NCBI RefSeq assembly: GCF_014696615.1 | Contig: NZ_JACJQJ010000006.1 | Span: forward strand, 62,001-126,000 | Direction: 5' to 3' | DNA length: 64,000 nt | From: Nostoc linckia FACHB-104 | Lineage (GTDB): Bacteria > Cyanobacteriota > Cyanobacteriia > Cyanobacteriales > Nostocaceae | Part shown: positions 47,474 through 57,433 of the stretch, piece by piece | Position numbering within the stretch: position 1 is the first letter of the stretch | Layout: every line of letters starts with the position of its first letter | The notes under the pieces: model-generated | The model's database searches: none | Told to the model about the DNA's origin: nothing | Seen by the model: the letters and a program-made list of their open reading frames with translations, nothing else | Position numbers and translations under genes: made by a program

Positions 47474-47850
47474 TACCGCAAGGCGGAAGTCAAAAGTCAA
47501 AAGTCAAAAGTCAAAAGTCAAAAGGTGATAAATCAAGGCTTGTGACTGTTTGAAATGGTAGCTTTATTTACGCCGCGTTGTACTAGTTGCCCCACACGGA
47601 AGTCAAAAGTTAAACAGCTCATGGCGTAGACTGTTCTCGATTTTGTCAGTACGAAAAGTCTACTCTAGCCTTCTTGCCCAGAGCGATCGCCATACTCACA
47701 AGAAATACCATCTTTATTTCCCCAGGGCATTACTGGTGTAAGCTAGCAACAGTAATTTAAAATTCAGAATTATAGAGTAGCTTCTTTGCGATTTGAATTG
47801 TGAATTTTTGTGAAGTAGCAGCGACATCACTGGGGACATGAGGAGATTTT
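47474..47850. other. Gap after pyrG
   Basis: Begins with five GTCAAAA heptamers (47489-47523). The rest has no gene I can support. AGGAG at 47840-47844 serves the next gene. Confidence 0.55.
47489..47523 (+). repeat. GTCAAAA heptanucleotide array
   Basis: Five perfect tandem copies of GTCAAAA directly downstream of pyrG; STRR-type repeat. Confidence 0.92.
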
Positions 47851-48273
47851 GTGGTGTACTGGGTGAAAATCCTTTACGAGAGGAAACAATACGTAGTCAA
47901 TTTCGACCGTATTAACGCGTTTTGTTATGAACAAAATGGCAGGGTTACCTTTTGGTTACCCGATTGTGCGATTCCGATTGTAATTAACCCACAAAATAAC
48001 CATCAAGACTATCAAAAGATTTTGACTTATATAGAACGGGTGACAGGAGTAGAACTAGAAGATGCTTATTGGGTAAAAATTATTTATGAAAATAACGAAT
48101 ACGTAATTAACCTCAATTGCATCAGTTCTTTTTGCCAAGAAGCCAACGGTAGGATAACTTTTTGGTTGCCTGATGGTACTATTCCCATCATTATTAATCC
48201 AGTGAGTAATCCAGAGTCCTATCAAAAAGTATTGCAATACGTTCAGAAAGCCACAGGATATTCTTTATCTTAG
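47851..48273 (+). CDS. Hypothetical protein made of two tandem copies of one ~65-residue domain
   Basis: A 140-residue protein beginning at GTG 47851 or GTG 47854, with AGGAG a few bases upstream. Residues 3-66 (YWVKILYERKQYVVNFDRIN...) and 72-136 (YWVKIIYENNEYVINLNCIS...) are copies with about 60% identity, sharing NGR-TFWLPD, PI-INP and YQK-L-Y-----TG. It looks like a small beta-rich domain duplicated recently. No signal peptide or membrane segment is visible. I do not recognise the family. Confidence 0.75.
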   Translation: MVYWVKILYERKQYVVNFDRINAFCYEQNGRVTFWLPDCAIPIVINPQNNHQDYQKILTYIERVTGVELEDAYWVKIIYENNEYVINLNCISSFCQEANGRITFWLPDGTIPIIINPVSNPESYQKVLQYVQKATGYSLS

Positions 48274-48384
48274 AAAATCTGTTAAAAATTTTTATCCAGC
48301 CTAATGTTTGCCAATTTAGGAGAAAATTGGCACAATTTTACCATTAATTTTTCTCCTTGTTAGAAAAATTAATGCAACAGATGG

Positions 48385-48413
48385 GTAAGGGCACAACATT
48401 GTTGTGCCCTTAC
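48385..48413. terminator. Perfect hairpin between convergent genes
   Basis: GTAAGGGCACAAC, loop ATT, GTTGTGCCCTTAC. It lies between the convergent ends of the duplicated-domain gene and the ROK gene and could serve both strands, though neither side has a long T-run. The motif is also a familiar intergenic repeat type. Confidence 0.5.
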
Positions 48414-48508
48414 TAATAATTTATATGTTGCAAACAATTGAAATGCTAAAAGTTATAACAAAATCGCATATTTTGTTGTACTTTGTGGTTAGTTGCAAAA
48501 ACGATAAT

Positions 48509-49405
48509 TCACAACCTTGATAATTGCTGCCATGCCAATTTTGCAGCACCTACTATCCCCGCAGCATTGCCTAATTCTGCTGACAAAATTTGTAAACCTA
48601 CACGGGATGTCGGCATAACTCGCTGGTCAATTTCCGCTTTCATTGCAGGTAAAAAAAACTGGAAACTTGCACTAACACCGCCACCAATCACAATCGCTTC
48701 TGGTGTTAAGACGTAAATTAAACTCGTCAAACCAATACCTAAATCTCTACCATATTCCTGCCAAAACTTTAAAGCCTCTGCATCCGCTGCATGAGCCAAA
48801 GTACTCAATTCATGAGGTTCTTTACCACTACGGCGACGAATCGCTGTAATTGAGGTGTACTGTTCCAAAGAACCGCGATTACCGCTATTACAAATAGGGC
48901 CATCTGGGTTAAAGCTAATTAATCCTAATTCTCCACCTGCACCTTGATGCCCAATAAATAATTTGCCATCAAGGATAATGGCACCGCCTACGCCAGTGCC
49001 CAAAGTCAGCATAATAAAATTTTGAAAATAGCGACCAGCACCCAACCAAGATTCGCCCAAACCTGCACAGTTAGCATCATTACCGACAATTGTCGGCTTA
49101 CCCGTTTTCGCTTCTAACCAATCGGCTAAAGGGACATCTCGCCATCCTGCCAAGTTGATAGCGATTTTCGCAATCCGTCCCTTCGCATCAGCCGGGCCAG
49201 GAGTACCAACACCAATAGCTATAGTTTGATTATCTGGATCAATTTGGGCGATCGCATCCACCATCACCGCCACCACAGATTCTGGTGTAGATGGTTGGGG
49301 AGTTGCTACTGTCAGAGATTGCAGACAATTGCCATCTTGATCAAATCGCCCCAGCTTAATCGCTGTTCCCCCCAAATCAATACCAATTACTTGAGAATTT
49401 ACCAC
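48509..49405 (-). CDS. ROK-family sugar kinase (glucokinase-like)
   Basis: A 298-residue ROK protein. The phosphate-binding motif IGIDLGGTAIKLGRFD opens it, followed by GNDANCAGLGESWLGAG with the catalytic Asp and TLGTGVGGAIILDG. No DNA-binding domain is present, so it is a kinase, probably of glucose. The ROK zinc motif, normally CxCGxxGCxE, reads CNSGNRGSLE, so two of three Cys are Ser. I start at GTG 49405 because the frame upstream (to 49477) is encoded by heptamer repeats (MGMGHWALLFLPSPQS...) and not by a conserved N-terminus. Confidence 0.85.
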   Translation of the reverse strand: MVNSQVIGIDLGGTAIKLGRFDQDGNCLQSLTVATPQPSTPESVVAVMVDAIAQIDPDNQTIAIGVGTPGPADAKGRIAKIAINLAGWRDVPLADWLEAKTGKPTIVGNDANCAGLGESWLGAGRYFQNFIMLTLGTGVGGAIILDGKLFIGHQGAGGELGLISFNPDGPICNSGNRGSLEQYTSITAIRRRSGKEPHELSTLAHAADAEALKFWQEYGRDLGIGLTSLIYVLTPEAIVIGGGVSASFQFFLPAMKAEIDQRVMPTSRVGLQILSAELGNAAGIVGAAKLAWQQLSRL

Positions 49406-49495
49406 TTTATTCTGGGGATTGGGGATTAGGGACTGGGGACTAGGGAGAAATAACAATGCCCAATGCCCCATTCCCAACTACTTGTAAAAAGCATA

Positions 49496-49699
49496 TTAGC
49501 TTTTTTGCGTTTTGGTACTCAAAAATTCCCAGTCCTCAGTTTTATTAGCTGCAAATTGTAAATTCGTCACGTTTGCCACCCGCGCATTTGATTCAGCCTG
49601 CCAAGCGGTGACTGGTGTGCCCCGTAAAATACCAGATAAAGCCACAGAAAGCATGAACCCACCAGTAGCGGCGGCAATTAAAGTCAAGTTGTCTTTCAC
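49496..49699 (-). CDS. Small exported or membrane-anchored hypothetical protein
   Basis: GTG 49699 is preceded by GGAG at six bases, which decides this start over the longer frame from 49789. The product has 67 residues: an N-terminal hydrophobic segment (NLTLIAAATGGFMLSVALSG) that could be a signal anchor, then a polar region (NARVANVTNLQFAANKTEDW). I do not recognise the family. It lies between the ROK and permease genes on the same strand. Confidence 0.55.
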   Translation of the reverse strand: MKDNLTLIAAATGGFMLSVALSGILRGTPVTAWQAESNARVANVTNLQFAANKTEDWEFLSTKTQKS

Positions 49700-49858
49700 A
49701 CAAATCTCCAAAAGGATGAATGATTCAGGATACAGAATAAAGTAAGGAATTAATACACGCCTATTATTAGAAAAGATAGGTTTTTCCATGATGAGTTCCT
49801 CATCCCTCTATAACCGGCTGAATTTCATACTTTATACTTCATACTTCAGTGAACTGAA

Positions 49859-50755
49859 CTATTTCCGAATACTATTTTGTCGCCGTAAACGAGGATTGAC
49901 AAATTCATTTAAACCTTCCCCAAGTAGTGATAACCCTACCACCATTAATGTCATTGCTAAACCGGGGAAAAGCGTAGTCCACCAGATGCCAGTAGGAAGT
50001 GCTTCTAAAGCTTGTTTTAAATCATGTCCCCATTCTGGAACTTCTTCTGGCAGCCCTAAACCCAAAAACCCTAACCCGCCTAAGACTAAAATCGCATCAG
50101 CAGCGTTGAGGGTGAATAACACAGGTACGCTTTGAATAACGTTAAAAAATAGATACCGAGACAGCACAATCCATGTAGAAGCACCCATGGCTTGAGCAGC
50201 TTCAATGAACACTTCAGTTTTAACGCTCACCGTGTGGTTGCGAACAACTCGGTAATATTGAGGAATGTAAGCAATGCTAATAGCGATCGCAGCATTTAAT
50301 ATTCCCCGCCCGACCACAAAGGCCAAAGTCACTGACAGTAATAACCCTGGTAATGTATAAATGCTATCCATTAAAAATAGCAGTACCTTATCCAGCCTAC
50401 CCCCCAGATAGCCACTAACCATACCTAATGGCACGCCAATCACCATACTCAGCGCTGTTGCTAAAATTACTACTTGCAAAGCAGCTTGCGCACCAAATAG
50501 CGTCCGGGAAAACACATCATGTCCCAGGCGACTAGTACCAAACCAATATTTAGCTGATGGTGGATCGTGAATCGGGTTAGATAAAAAATCTTTGGGGTTT
50601 TGCAGCCATCCCCAAGCTTGAAATACCGGAGCGAAAAATGCCAACAAAAGAAACAGCAGGGTGATGGCTAACCCAATCAACATGAATCGCTGAGAAAGAT
50701 TCGGATTTTTCGGAAAACGTAAAAAAGACGGCAGCTGCCGTTTTGTCATGGCCAT
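49859..50755 (-). CDS. Opp/Dpp-type ABC transporter permease (DppC-like)
   Basis: A 298-residue inner-membrane permease with an N-terminal helix (FMLIGLAITLLFLLLAFFAP) and a BPD_transp_1 core of about five helices. The pattern GTSRLGHDVFSRTLFGAQAA is typical of OppC/DppC, and the EAA loop reads EAAQAMGASTWIVLSRYL. It should carry peptides or nickel with a DppB partner, two ATPases and a binding protein. None is in the window, so this is an orphan gene; in cyanobacteria such scattered transporter genes are common. Confidence 0.88.
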   Translation of the reverse strand: MAMTKRQLPSFLRFPKNPNLSQRFMLIGLAITLLFLLLAFFAPVFQAWGWLQNPKDFLSNPIHDPPSAKYWFGTSRLGHDVFSRTLFGAQAALQVVILATALSMVIGVPLGMVSGYLGGRLDKVLLFLMDSIYTLPGLLLSVTLAFVVGRGILNAAIAISIAYIPQYYRVVRNHTVSVKTEVFIEAAQAMGASTWIVLSRYLFFNVIQSVPVLFTLNAADAILVLGGLGFLGLGLPEEVPEWGHDLKQALEALPTGIWWTTLFPGLAMTLMVVGLSLLGEGLNEFVNPRLRRQNSIRK

Positions 50756-50864
50756 GAGCGATCGCCTGCATTGAGCAAGATACGCTGACCATTTTACATA
50801 TCATAGTAGGTATTGGGGACTGGGCATTTGGCATTTATTCTGTTTGTCCCTAGTCCCTAGCCCC

Positions 50865-52238
50865 TTAAAGATTGCTTTCAATCAACTGGCGATATTCGCT
50901 CTTTTGCTTTACGCCTTTAAGTTCCTTTAACAGTTCCTTATTCTTGAATACTTGAATTGTTGGTGTTCCTGTCACACCAGCATTTTCAGCAATATCTCTG
51001 TCTTTATCGATGTCAATTTCGACAAAGTGAAGTTTGCCGTCAAATTCATCGACGACCTTATTTAATATTGGTTTGAGTGTATGACAAGGGCCACAGCCAG
51101 GAGAAACGTATTTTACCAAAAGTAGGCGATCGCTTTCGTGGAATAACTTCCGCAAAGCATAGCCACCTTCATGGCGCGTTGCATTTAGATTAAATTCCGC
51201 TTCTTGTTCAGCTTCAGTTTTATTCGCTGCTGGCTGATGTTCTAATTCATTAACTGGTGTTTCTGGCTGTTGATGGAATTCTTGAATCAAAGCATTAGAC
51301 GACAGCCAGCGTTCTGCCAACATTGCTGACATACAACCGCTACCAGCCGCCGTAATTGCTTGGCGATATTCATGATCTTGCACATCGCCTGCAGCAAAAA
51401 CTCCTTCCACACTAGTTTCTGGTGAACCATGTTTAGTTACTATGTAACCCACCTCATCTAGTTCAAGTTGCCCTTTAAATAGTGAGGTATTGGGAGTATG
51501 ACCGATAGCGTAAAATAAACCCTTAGCGTGGATTGTGCTTTCTTCGCCAGTTTTGGTATTGCGGACTTTTACCCCATCCATATGGCCGTTACCAAAGATA
51601 TCTACGGCTTCTGTGTTCCAATGTACTTGGATTTTAGGGTTGCTCAAAATTCTGTCTTGCATGGCTTTAGAAGCCCGCATTTTATCAGAACGTACCAATA
51701 AATTCACTTTGGAACCGTACTTGGTTAAGTAAATTGACTCTTCCGCCGCTGAGTCACCAGCACCAATCACAGCCAATTCCGCACCGTGGAAAATTGGTGT
51801 TGCACCATCACAAATTGCACAAGCTGAAATCCCACGACTCCAAAATTCATGTTCGTTGGGTAAACCCAAGCGCTTTGCTGTTGCACCAGTAGCAATAATA
51901 ATACTGTTGGTTTTAACTTCCCTTTCCTCAGAACGAACAGTAAAAGGACGTTGACTCAAGTCAACTGATATTACATCCTCTGTATACAACTCAGCCCCCC
52001 AGCGTTCTGCTTGGGCTTTCATCCGATCCATTAGTTCTGGCCCAGTAATACCTTGGGGAAACCCAGGAAAATTCTCTACTTCCGTCGTTGTCATTAATTG
52101 CCCGCCAGGTAATCCCCCAGCTTGGAAACCTTCAAATACCACAGGCTTCAGATTAGCGCGTCCTGCATAGATAGCCGCTGTGTACCCGGCTGGCCCAGAA
52201 CCGATGATTACTAAGTTTTCTACTGTCGGGTTAGTCAT
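50865..52238 (-). CDS. trxB: NADPH-thioredoxin reductase C (NTRC): reductase fused to thioredoxin
   Basis: A 457-residue fusion. Residues 1-310 are an FAD/NADPH thioredoxin reductase with [16 protein letters not shown] near 14-29 and the redox pair Cys140/Cys143 (CAIC). After a Gln/Glu-rich linker (about 320-350) comes a thioredoxin domain with Cys382/Cys385 in SPGCGPC. NTRC reduces 2-Cys peroxiredoxin and balances chloroplast and cyanobacterial redox state with NADPH. The permease gene follows on the same strand after 109 bases of repeat-rich DNA. Confidence 0.93.
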   Translation of the reverse strand: MTNPTVENLVIIGSGPAGYTAAIYAGRANLKPVVFEGFQAGGLPGGQLMTTTEVENFPGFPQGITGPELMDRMKAQAERWGAELYTEDVISVDLSQRPFTVRSEEREVKTNSIIIATGATAKRLGLPNEHEFWSRGISACAICDGATPIFHGAELAVIGAGDSAAEESIYLTKYGSKVNLLVRSDKMRASKAMQDRILSNPKIQVHWNTEAVDIFGNGHMDGVKVRNTKTGEESTIHAKGLFYAIGHTPNTSLFKGQLELDEVGYIVTKHGSPETSVEGVFAAGDVQDHEYRQAITAAGSGCMSAMLAERWLSSNALIQEFHQQPETPVNELEHQPAANKTEAEQEAEFNLNATRHEGGYALRKLFHESDRLLLVKYVSPGCGPCHTLKPILNKVVDEFDGKLHFVEIDIDKDRDIAENAGVTGTPTIQVFKNKELLKELKGVKQKSEYRQLIESNL

Positions 52239-52695
52239 ACTATTTATACGAACTCATAACGACTACGTTTAATCTAGCATAACAAACTTCTATTGGCTAC
52301 GCCACACCTGATGCGATCGCAAATGGAAAACATAGGTAGATATGGCCGCTTATAAGGGCACAATAACTCTCGCAAGTCTCCAACTTTGTCAGAAAGGATT
52401 AATAACAGCCCTTACCAGTGAATGAGCGAAGTCCACTGCTGATGAATGTAAAAGTGCTTTTTGTAAGCTATCTTATTGTTTTTCAGGATTGACCGACCTA
52501 AAGGAATTTCTACTGCAATTCGTGCTTCAAGCTGCTGCATAGCCACAGAGGATTAGCACATACATAAGTTGTTAAATATAGCACAAAGAATACAACTAGC
52601 TTACAATTGCATCTGTACACAGTTAATGCTACTAAACCAATAATTTTATCTGAGTAGGGTTAACTATTAGAACTTCTAAATTAACAGTAGTGATT
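52239..52695. other. Divergent gap between NTRC and the methyltransferase gene
   Basis: About 450 bases. One HIP1-like GCGATCGC near 52313. I see no gene, strong hairpin or repeat. Confidence 0.5.
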
Positions 52696-54027
52696 ATGAA
52701 TAATGTAACCTCTGATTTATGGAATAAAATCCGCCAACAATTTGATAGCGCACCCTACCCTAACATACCGCTAGAAAAGTCTCCTAAAAAGGATATTAGC
52801 TTACTATATATTCATAATTTAGCCACTGCATATTATTTGCGAAATCAGCAAGTTATAGACAGTCATAATAAAGTGATTTTAGATGCAGGTTGTGGAAGTG
52901 GTTATAAATCTTTAGTTCTAGCAGAAGCTAATCCAGGAGCCAAAATCGTTGGTATTGACATATCAGAAGAATCAATCAAATTAGCAAAACATAGACTCCA
53001 GTACCATGGATTTGATAATGCAGAGTTTTATGTTCTGTCAATCTATGATTTGGCAGAGTTGCACTATAAGTTTGATTATATAAACTGCAATGAGACTTTA
53101 TATTTATTTCCTGATATTGTTCAGGCACTAAAATCCATGAAGTCTGTTTTAAATGATGCAGGAATCATTCGAGCTAATTTACATAGTGCTATCCAAAGGT
53201 TTAATATTTTCTGCGCTCAAAAGGCATTTACTATTATGGGATTAATGGAAGATAATCCTGGAGATTTAGAGATAGAAATTGTTACTGACACCATGAAAAC
53301 GCTTAAAAATGATGTCTTACTCAAAAATAGGACTTGGAGTCATGATTTTGAACAAGAAGATAAAAAAGAACGTATTTTGATGAATTATCTATTTCAAGGA
53401 GATAAAGGCTACACAGTTAGTGATATGTTTGCAGCTTTAAGAGCAGCAGACTTAGAATTTATTAGTATGTTGAATTGGCGACAGTGGGATTTAATGAGCT
53501 TATTTCAGCAGCCTGATAATTTGCCTGCTTTTTTAGCCATGAGTCTACCAGAGATTTCCATAGAGGAACAACTAGAGTTATTTGAGTTACTACATCCCAT
53601 GCACAGACTACTAGATTTTTGGTGTGGACACCCGCAACCAGAGCGCATTTTTTCACCCATTGGTGAGTGGGATGATTCTGATTGGCTAAATATTAGGGTT
53701 TATATACATCCACAATTTAATAACTTAAATTTTAAAAGCCATATCGATAACTGCATCAGCAGAAGTAAAGTGTTCCCCATTTTTAGAAATGTGACCTTGA
53801 ATAAAGAAACTATTTATATAGACAGTTCTATGGCTCTGTGTTTACTTCCTTTATTTGAAAGATCATATTTAATGATGGACTTAGTAGAGTATTGGCAGCA
53901 ACGTAGACCTATTGATAGCTTTACGGGAAAACCCGTAGAAACTGATCAAGTATTTGAACTAGTGAAAACAACCCTATCAACACTAGAAGGTTTTGATTGC
54001 ATTATGTTGGAAAAGCTATCTTCCTAA
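52696..54027 (+). CDS. Class I SAM-dependent methyltransferase with an uncharacterised C-terminal region
   Basis: A 443-residue protein from ATG 52696 (a GTG two codons upstream is possible). The SAM-binding motif I is VILDAGCGSGYKSLVLAEAN near 62-81, with acidic motif II IVGIDIS. The last ~250 residues (LFELLHPMHRLLDFWCGHPQ, then PERIFSPIGEWDDSDWLNIR) show no family I recognise. The gene is AT-rich and lies directly before a pilin gene and a GT41 gene, so a role in modifying a surface glycan or pilin is plausible, but the substrate is not known. Confidence 0.78.
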   Translation: MNNVTSDLWNKIRQQFDSAPYPNIPLEKSPKKDISLLYIHNLATAYYLRNQQVIDSHNKVILDAGCGSGYKSLVLAEANPGAKIVGIDISEESIKLAKHRLQYHGFDNAEFYVLSIYDLAELHYKFDYINCNETLYLFPDIVQALKSMKSVLNDAGIIRANLHSAIQRFNIFCAQKAFTIMGLMEDNPGDLEIEIVTDTMKTLKNDVLLKNRTWSHDFEQEDKKERILMNYLFQGDKGYTVSDMFAALRAADLEFISMLNWRQWDLMSLFQQPDNLPAFLAMSLPEISIEEQLELFELLHPMHRLLDFWCGHPQPERIFSPIGEWDDSDWLNIRVYIHPQFNNLNFKSHIDNCISRSKVFPIFRNVTLNKETIYIDSSMALCLLPLFERSYLMMDLVEYWQQRRPIDSFTGKPVETDQVFELVKTTLSTLEGFDCIMLEKLSS

Positions 54028-54201
54028 ACTAGAGGCACAAGGTTCTAGTGCAGAACATTGGCTGAAATATAGCAATGGCAAGGCTTTCAAGCTTAGAGAA
54101 CAGAATAGAAAAAAAATTTTCAGTTGGGTGATATGAATCTAAGCGAAATGGGTAAGTTCTTTATAGAACAAACAACCCACCCTACCCCTGGGAAAACACT
54201 T

Positions 54202-54738
54202 ATGAAAACCGAACTAAAAGCTAAATTTCTCCAACACATCCTCGGTAAAAAGAAAGATGGAGAAGGTTTCACCCTTATTGAATTGTTAGTTGTAATTATC
54301 ATCATTGGTATTCTGTCTGCTATTGCTCTACCTTCCTTCTTGAACCAAGCTAAAAAGGCTAAACAATCTGAAGCTAAGACCTACGTTGGTTCTATGAACA
54401 GAGGTCAGCAAGCATACATGACAGAAAACGACACATTTACTGCCAGTATTGATTCAATGGGAATTGGTATTGCTACCCAAACTTCAAATTATAAATTCAC
54501 CGCTACAACAGGAACTAATGGCGGTCTAGTTTATGCTGTCAACGACTCAAGCCTAGTAGTAGCAACCAGTGGCTTGAAAAACTACGGTGGTCATGTGTAC
54601 TTGAAAAAAATTGGTACTAACTCTGAGTTAACAAGTATAGCTTACCTCTGTGAAACTAATAATGTAGGACCAAGAGGTTCAGTAACAATTACAGCAGGTA
54701 ATACAACTTGTGATGGTGATGGTAAGTTAATTAAGTAA
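54202..54738 (+). CDS. pilA: Type IV pilin-like protein
   Basis: A 178-residue prepilin. I chose ATG 54202 (MKTELKAKF), which gives a 22-residue basic leader ending GEG before FTLIELLVVIIIIGILSAIA, the classic prepilin-peptidase site and N-terminal helix with Glu5. The frame continues upstream to a TTG at 54124, which would give too long a leader. The body (MNRGQQAYMTENDTFTASID) is typical of cyanobacterial pilins, and two Cys near the C-terminus (YLCETN, NTTCDG) could form the D-loop disulfide. A hairpin terminator follows. GT and methyltransferase genes flank it. Confidence 0.9.
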   Translation: MKTELKAKFLQHILGKKKDGEGFTLIELLVVIIIIGILSAIALPSFLNQAKKAKQSEAKTYVGSMNRGQQAYMTENDTFTASIDSMGIGIATQTSNYKFTATTGTNGGLVYAVNDSSLVVATSGLKNYGGHVYLKKIGTNSELTSIAYLCETNNVGPRGSVTITAGNTTCDGDGKLIK

Positions 54739-54781
54739 TTGTTGAATTGTTACTGATTACTAGTATTAAGAGATGATAATT

Positions 54782-54808
54782 CACCCTCCAATTTGAAAAT
54801 GGGGGGTG
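54782..54808 (+). terminator. Rho-independent terminator of pilA
   Basis: CACCCTCCA, nine-base loop, TGGGGGGTG (one G-T wobble), then GATATTTTTATTT. It lies 43 bases after the pilA stop and before the GT41 gene. Confidence 0.75.
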
Positions 54809-54853
54809 GATATTTTTATTTAAACTCCAGTTAATACAAATAATAAATTATTT

Positions 54854-57103
54854 ATGACTCAATTAGTTCTTGAATACCAAAAACAAGCAAAACAGTATCT
54901 TATTGATGAAAACTACAATGCTGCTATTAAACTTTATGAGGATGCAATTGAAAAAGATCCTGATGTTAAAAGTTATTATTGGAATTTAGGATTATTTTTA
55001 TTACTACAAGGGCAGGAAGCAGAGGCACAATTTACTTGGTTTACAGGCTTATCAGAATTAGCCGAAGCAGATGGTGACACTCAAGAATTATTAGAAGTGT
55101 TAGAGACAGAAGCCAATCGACGCATCACGATTGAAGACTATCATGTTGCTTGGGCAATCCGTCAACATATCAGAGAAATTTCTCCTGAAAATATTAATAA
55201 TTTATTACATATTGCTTATTTCATTACTAAATTAGAAGCTTTTAAAGACGATTGCCAAGAGATATTAGCAGAAATTTGTAATTATTTACCTCTCAATATA
55301 GATAATTGCGATGTTCGTTTATTAATAGATGTCATCACAGAGCTTTTAGTTTATTTAACCACAAATGCAGAAGCATCTGATTCTATATTCAATCTTGTGG
55401 AAGCAGCTTTTCAAGCATATTCAGACACCTATGTCATGGGCATAATTGAGGCTGTAATGCTGCAATGTATTAAATTTTCTGCTTTTTATAGAAGGCCAGA
55501 TTTAGCATCAAAATTTGCCGAACTTTGTTTACAGCGAGTACCAAAAAATTATCATCTAGAATATACAGAAATACTAACTTTATTATCACATTTCTATCAA
55601 AATGAAGAAAAGTTTGAAAAGGGAATAGAAACAGCTAAATCTTGTTATGATTTGAGCAATACTTTAACCGAGAAAATTTGTGCTAATTACCTTATTCTCC
55701 GAGGATTTATGGCTTCTGGTAGCTATTGGCAAGAAGCTCATTCTCGGTTAAAAGACCAAATATTATTAACTCAACAGTTAATAGAGCAACAACCAGATGA
55801 TGTGAATATAGTACAAGTTACAAGGTTGTTTGATGCTTTATTTTTCTTACCATACTTTGAAGACCAGCCACAAAGAAATCATACTATTCAGCATCAACTT
55901 TCTAGTTTTTGCCAATCCAAAGTTATTAACTATTATTCAGAATCATATCAATCTCACAACAAATATTTAAACTTACGTAAAAATAATTTTAGTAGAAATA
56001 CAGCTACGCTCAACATAGGCTATATTTCTCATTGTTTTAAAAGGCATTCCGTTTCTTGGTTATGTCGATGGATTTTTAAATATCACAATCCAGAAAACTT
56101 TAAAATTCATTGCTATTTTCTTCATGAATCTGAAGTATTAGATAATTTCACAAAAAATCATTTTATTAATCAATCATTTAAATTTCATCAATTTGGTCTC
56201 CGCGACCATGAACAAATTTGGAACCAAATTCAGAAAGATGAAATTGATATTTTAATTGATTTAGATAGTTTGACATTAGATCAAGCTTGCGAATTAATCT
56301 CTATTAAATCTGCCCCTATACAGGCAACTTGGTTAGGTTGGGATAGTTCAGGATTACCATCAATAGACTATTTTATTGCTGACCCTTATGTATTGCCAGA
56401 ATCAGCACAAAATTACTACAGTGAAAAAATTTGGCGATTACCCCAAACTTATATAGCAGTTGATGGTTTTGAAATAGATGTACCTGATTTACGTAGGGAA
56501 GATTTAGGCATTCCCAATGATGCAATTATCTATTTTATGACTCAAAAGGGGTATAAAAGGCATCAACCACATTTACATTTACAAATGAAAATTATTAAGG
56601 AGGTACCTAATAGTTATTTGTTAATTAAAGGTGATGCAGACCCAGAAAAAACCAAGGTCTTTTTTGAAGAGATTGCACAAGAAGAAGGCGTAGATTTTTC
56701 GCGCATCAAATTTTTACCTTATGCCCGTAGCGAAGCTGTTCACCGCGCTAATTTACAGATAGCAGATGTTGTACTTGATACATACCCCTATAATGGCGCA
56801 ACTACTACGCTAGAAACCTTGTGGATGGGTCTTCCCCTAGTTACAAGAGTTGGTGAACAGTTCTCTGCACGTAATAGCTACACTATGATGATGAATGCGG
56901 GTATTACAGAAGGTATTGCTTGGAATGAAGAAGAGTATTTAGAGTGGGGTGTACGCTTAGGTAAGGACGAGAAATTAAGACAGCAGATTTCTTGGAAATT
57001 GCGTCAGTCAAGACATACATCGCCCCTATGGAATGCTAAACAGTTTACCTACGAGATGGAGAAGGCTTACCAACAGATGTGGCAGAAGTATCTTGATAGT
57101 TAA
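54854..57103 (+). CDS. GT41 (SPINDLY/O-GlcNAc-transferase-like) glycosyltransferase with TPR region
   Basis: A 749-residue protein. The N-terminus is TPR-like (AKQYLIDENYNAAIKLYEDA at about 12-31, then more helical hairpins to about 330). The C-terminal half is a GT41 catalytic region: IGYISHCFKRHSVSWL near 388, APIQATWLGWDSSGLPSIDY near 486, and VVLDTYPYNGATTTLETLWM with LPLVTRVGEQFSARNSY near the end. GT41 enzymes add a single sugar to Ser/Thr of proteins. Position just after pilA suggests a surface-protein target such as the pilin. The donor sugar is unknown. Confidence 0.85.
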   Translation: MTQLVLEYQKQAKQYLIDENYNAAIKLYEDAIEKDPDVKSYYWNLGLFLLLQGQEAEAQFTWFTGLSELAEADGDTQELLEVLETEANRRITIEDYHVAWAIRQHIREISPENINNLLHIAYFITKLEAFKDDCQEILAEICNYLPLNIDNCDVRLLIDVITELLVYLTTNAEASDSIFNLVEAAFQAYSDTYVMGIIEAVMLQCIKFSAFYRRPDLASKFAELCLQRVPKNYHLEYTEILTLLSHFYQNEEKFEKGIETAKSCYDLSNTLTEKICANYLILRGFMASGSYWQEAHSRLKDQILLTQQLIEQQPDDVNIVQVTRLFDALFFLPYFEDQPQRNHTIQHQLSSFCQSKVINYYSESYQSHNKYLNLRKNNFSRNTATLNIGYISHCFKRHSVSWLCRWIFKYHNPENFKIHCYFLHESEVLDNFTKNHFINQSFKFHQFGLRDHEQIWNQIQKDEIDILIDLDSLTLDQACELISIKSAPIQATWLGWDSSGLPSIDYFIADPYVLPESAQNYYSEKIWRLPQTYIAVDGFEIDVPDLRREDLGIPNDAIIYFMTQKGYKRHQPHLHLQMKIIKEVPNSYLLIKGDADPEKTKVFFEEIAQEEGVDFSRIKFLPYARSEAVHRANLQIADVVLDTYPYNGATTTLETLWMGLPLVTRVGEQFSARNSYTMMMNAGITEGIAWNEEEYLEWGVRLGKDEKLRQQISWKLRQSRHTSPLWNAKQFTYEMEKAYQQMWQKYLDS

Positions 57104-57433
57104 TATTTCTGTTGTATTAGGGTTACAAACTTAAAATTTTAGCTCAAGAATTTAAGCTGTTTTCAACAAAGTGGTGTAAATTACAAAGTTGAGATGTAAT
57201 GTCTCCTAAAAGTCGCTGCGTGTCTATACCTAATTCATTATGATATCTGAGGTTCAGGTTAGGAATAGTCTTTTTTACTACGATGATAAAAAAGAGGAAT
57301 AATCGTTAACTTTCCTGAACTAATAAGTATGTTAGGTTTCCCTAAATAAAAAACTTCCCATTGTATTTAGCTAATGGGAAGTTGCAATAAAAAGTTGTGT
57401 TAAATTCTGAATTGGGGATAACTTACATTATTT
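57104..57433. other. Gap between convergent glycosyltransferase genes
   Basis: About 330 bases with the terminator of the minus-strand operon (57352-57383). No gene is supported. Confidence 0.5.
57352..57383 (-). terminator. Rho-independent terminator of the minus-strand glycosylation operon
   Basis: AACTTCCCATT, ten-base loop, AATGGGAAGTT (perfect 11-bp stem). On the minus strand it is followed by TTTTATTTAGGG, and it lies 51 bases after the stop of the GT4-like gene. Confidence 0.8.
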
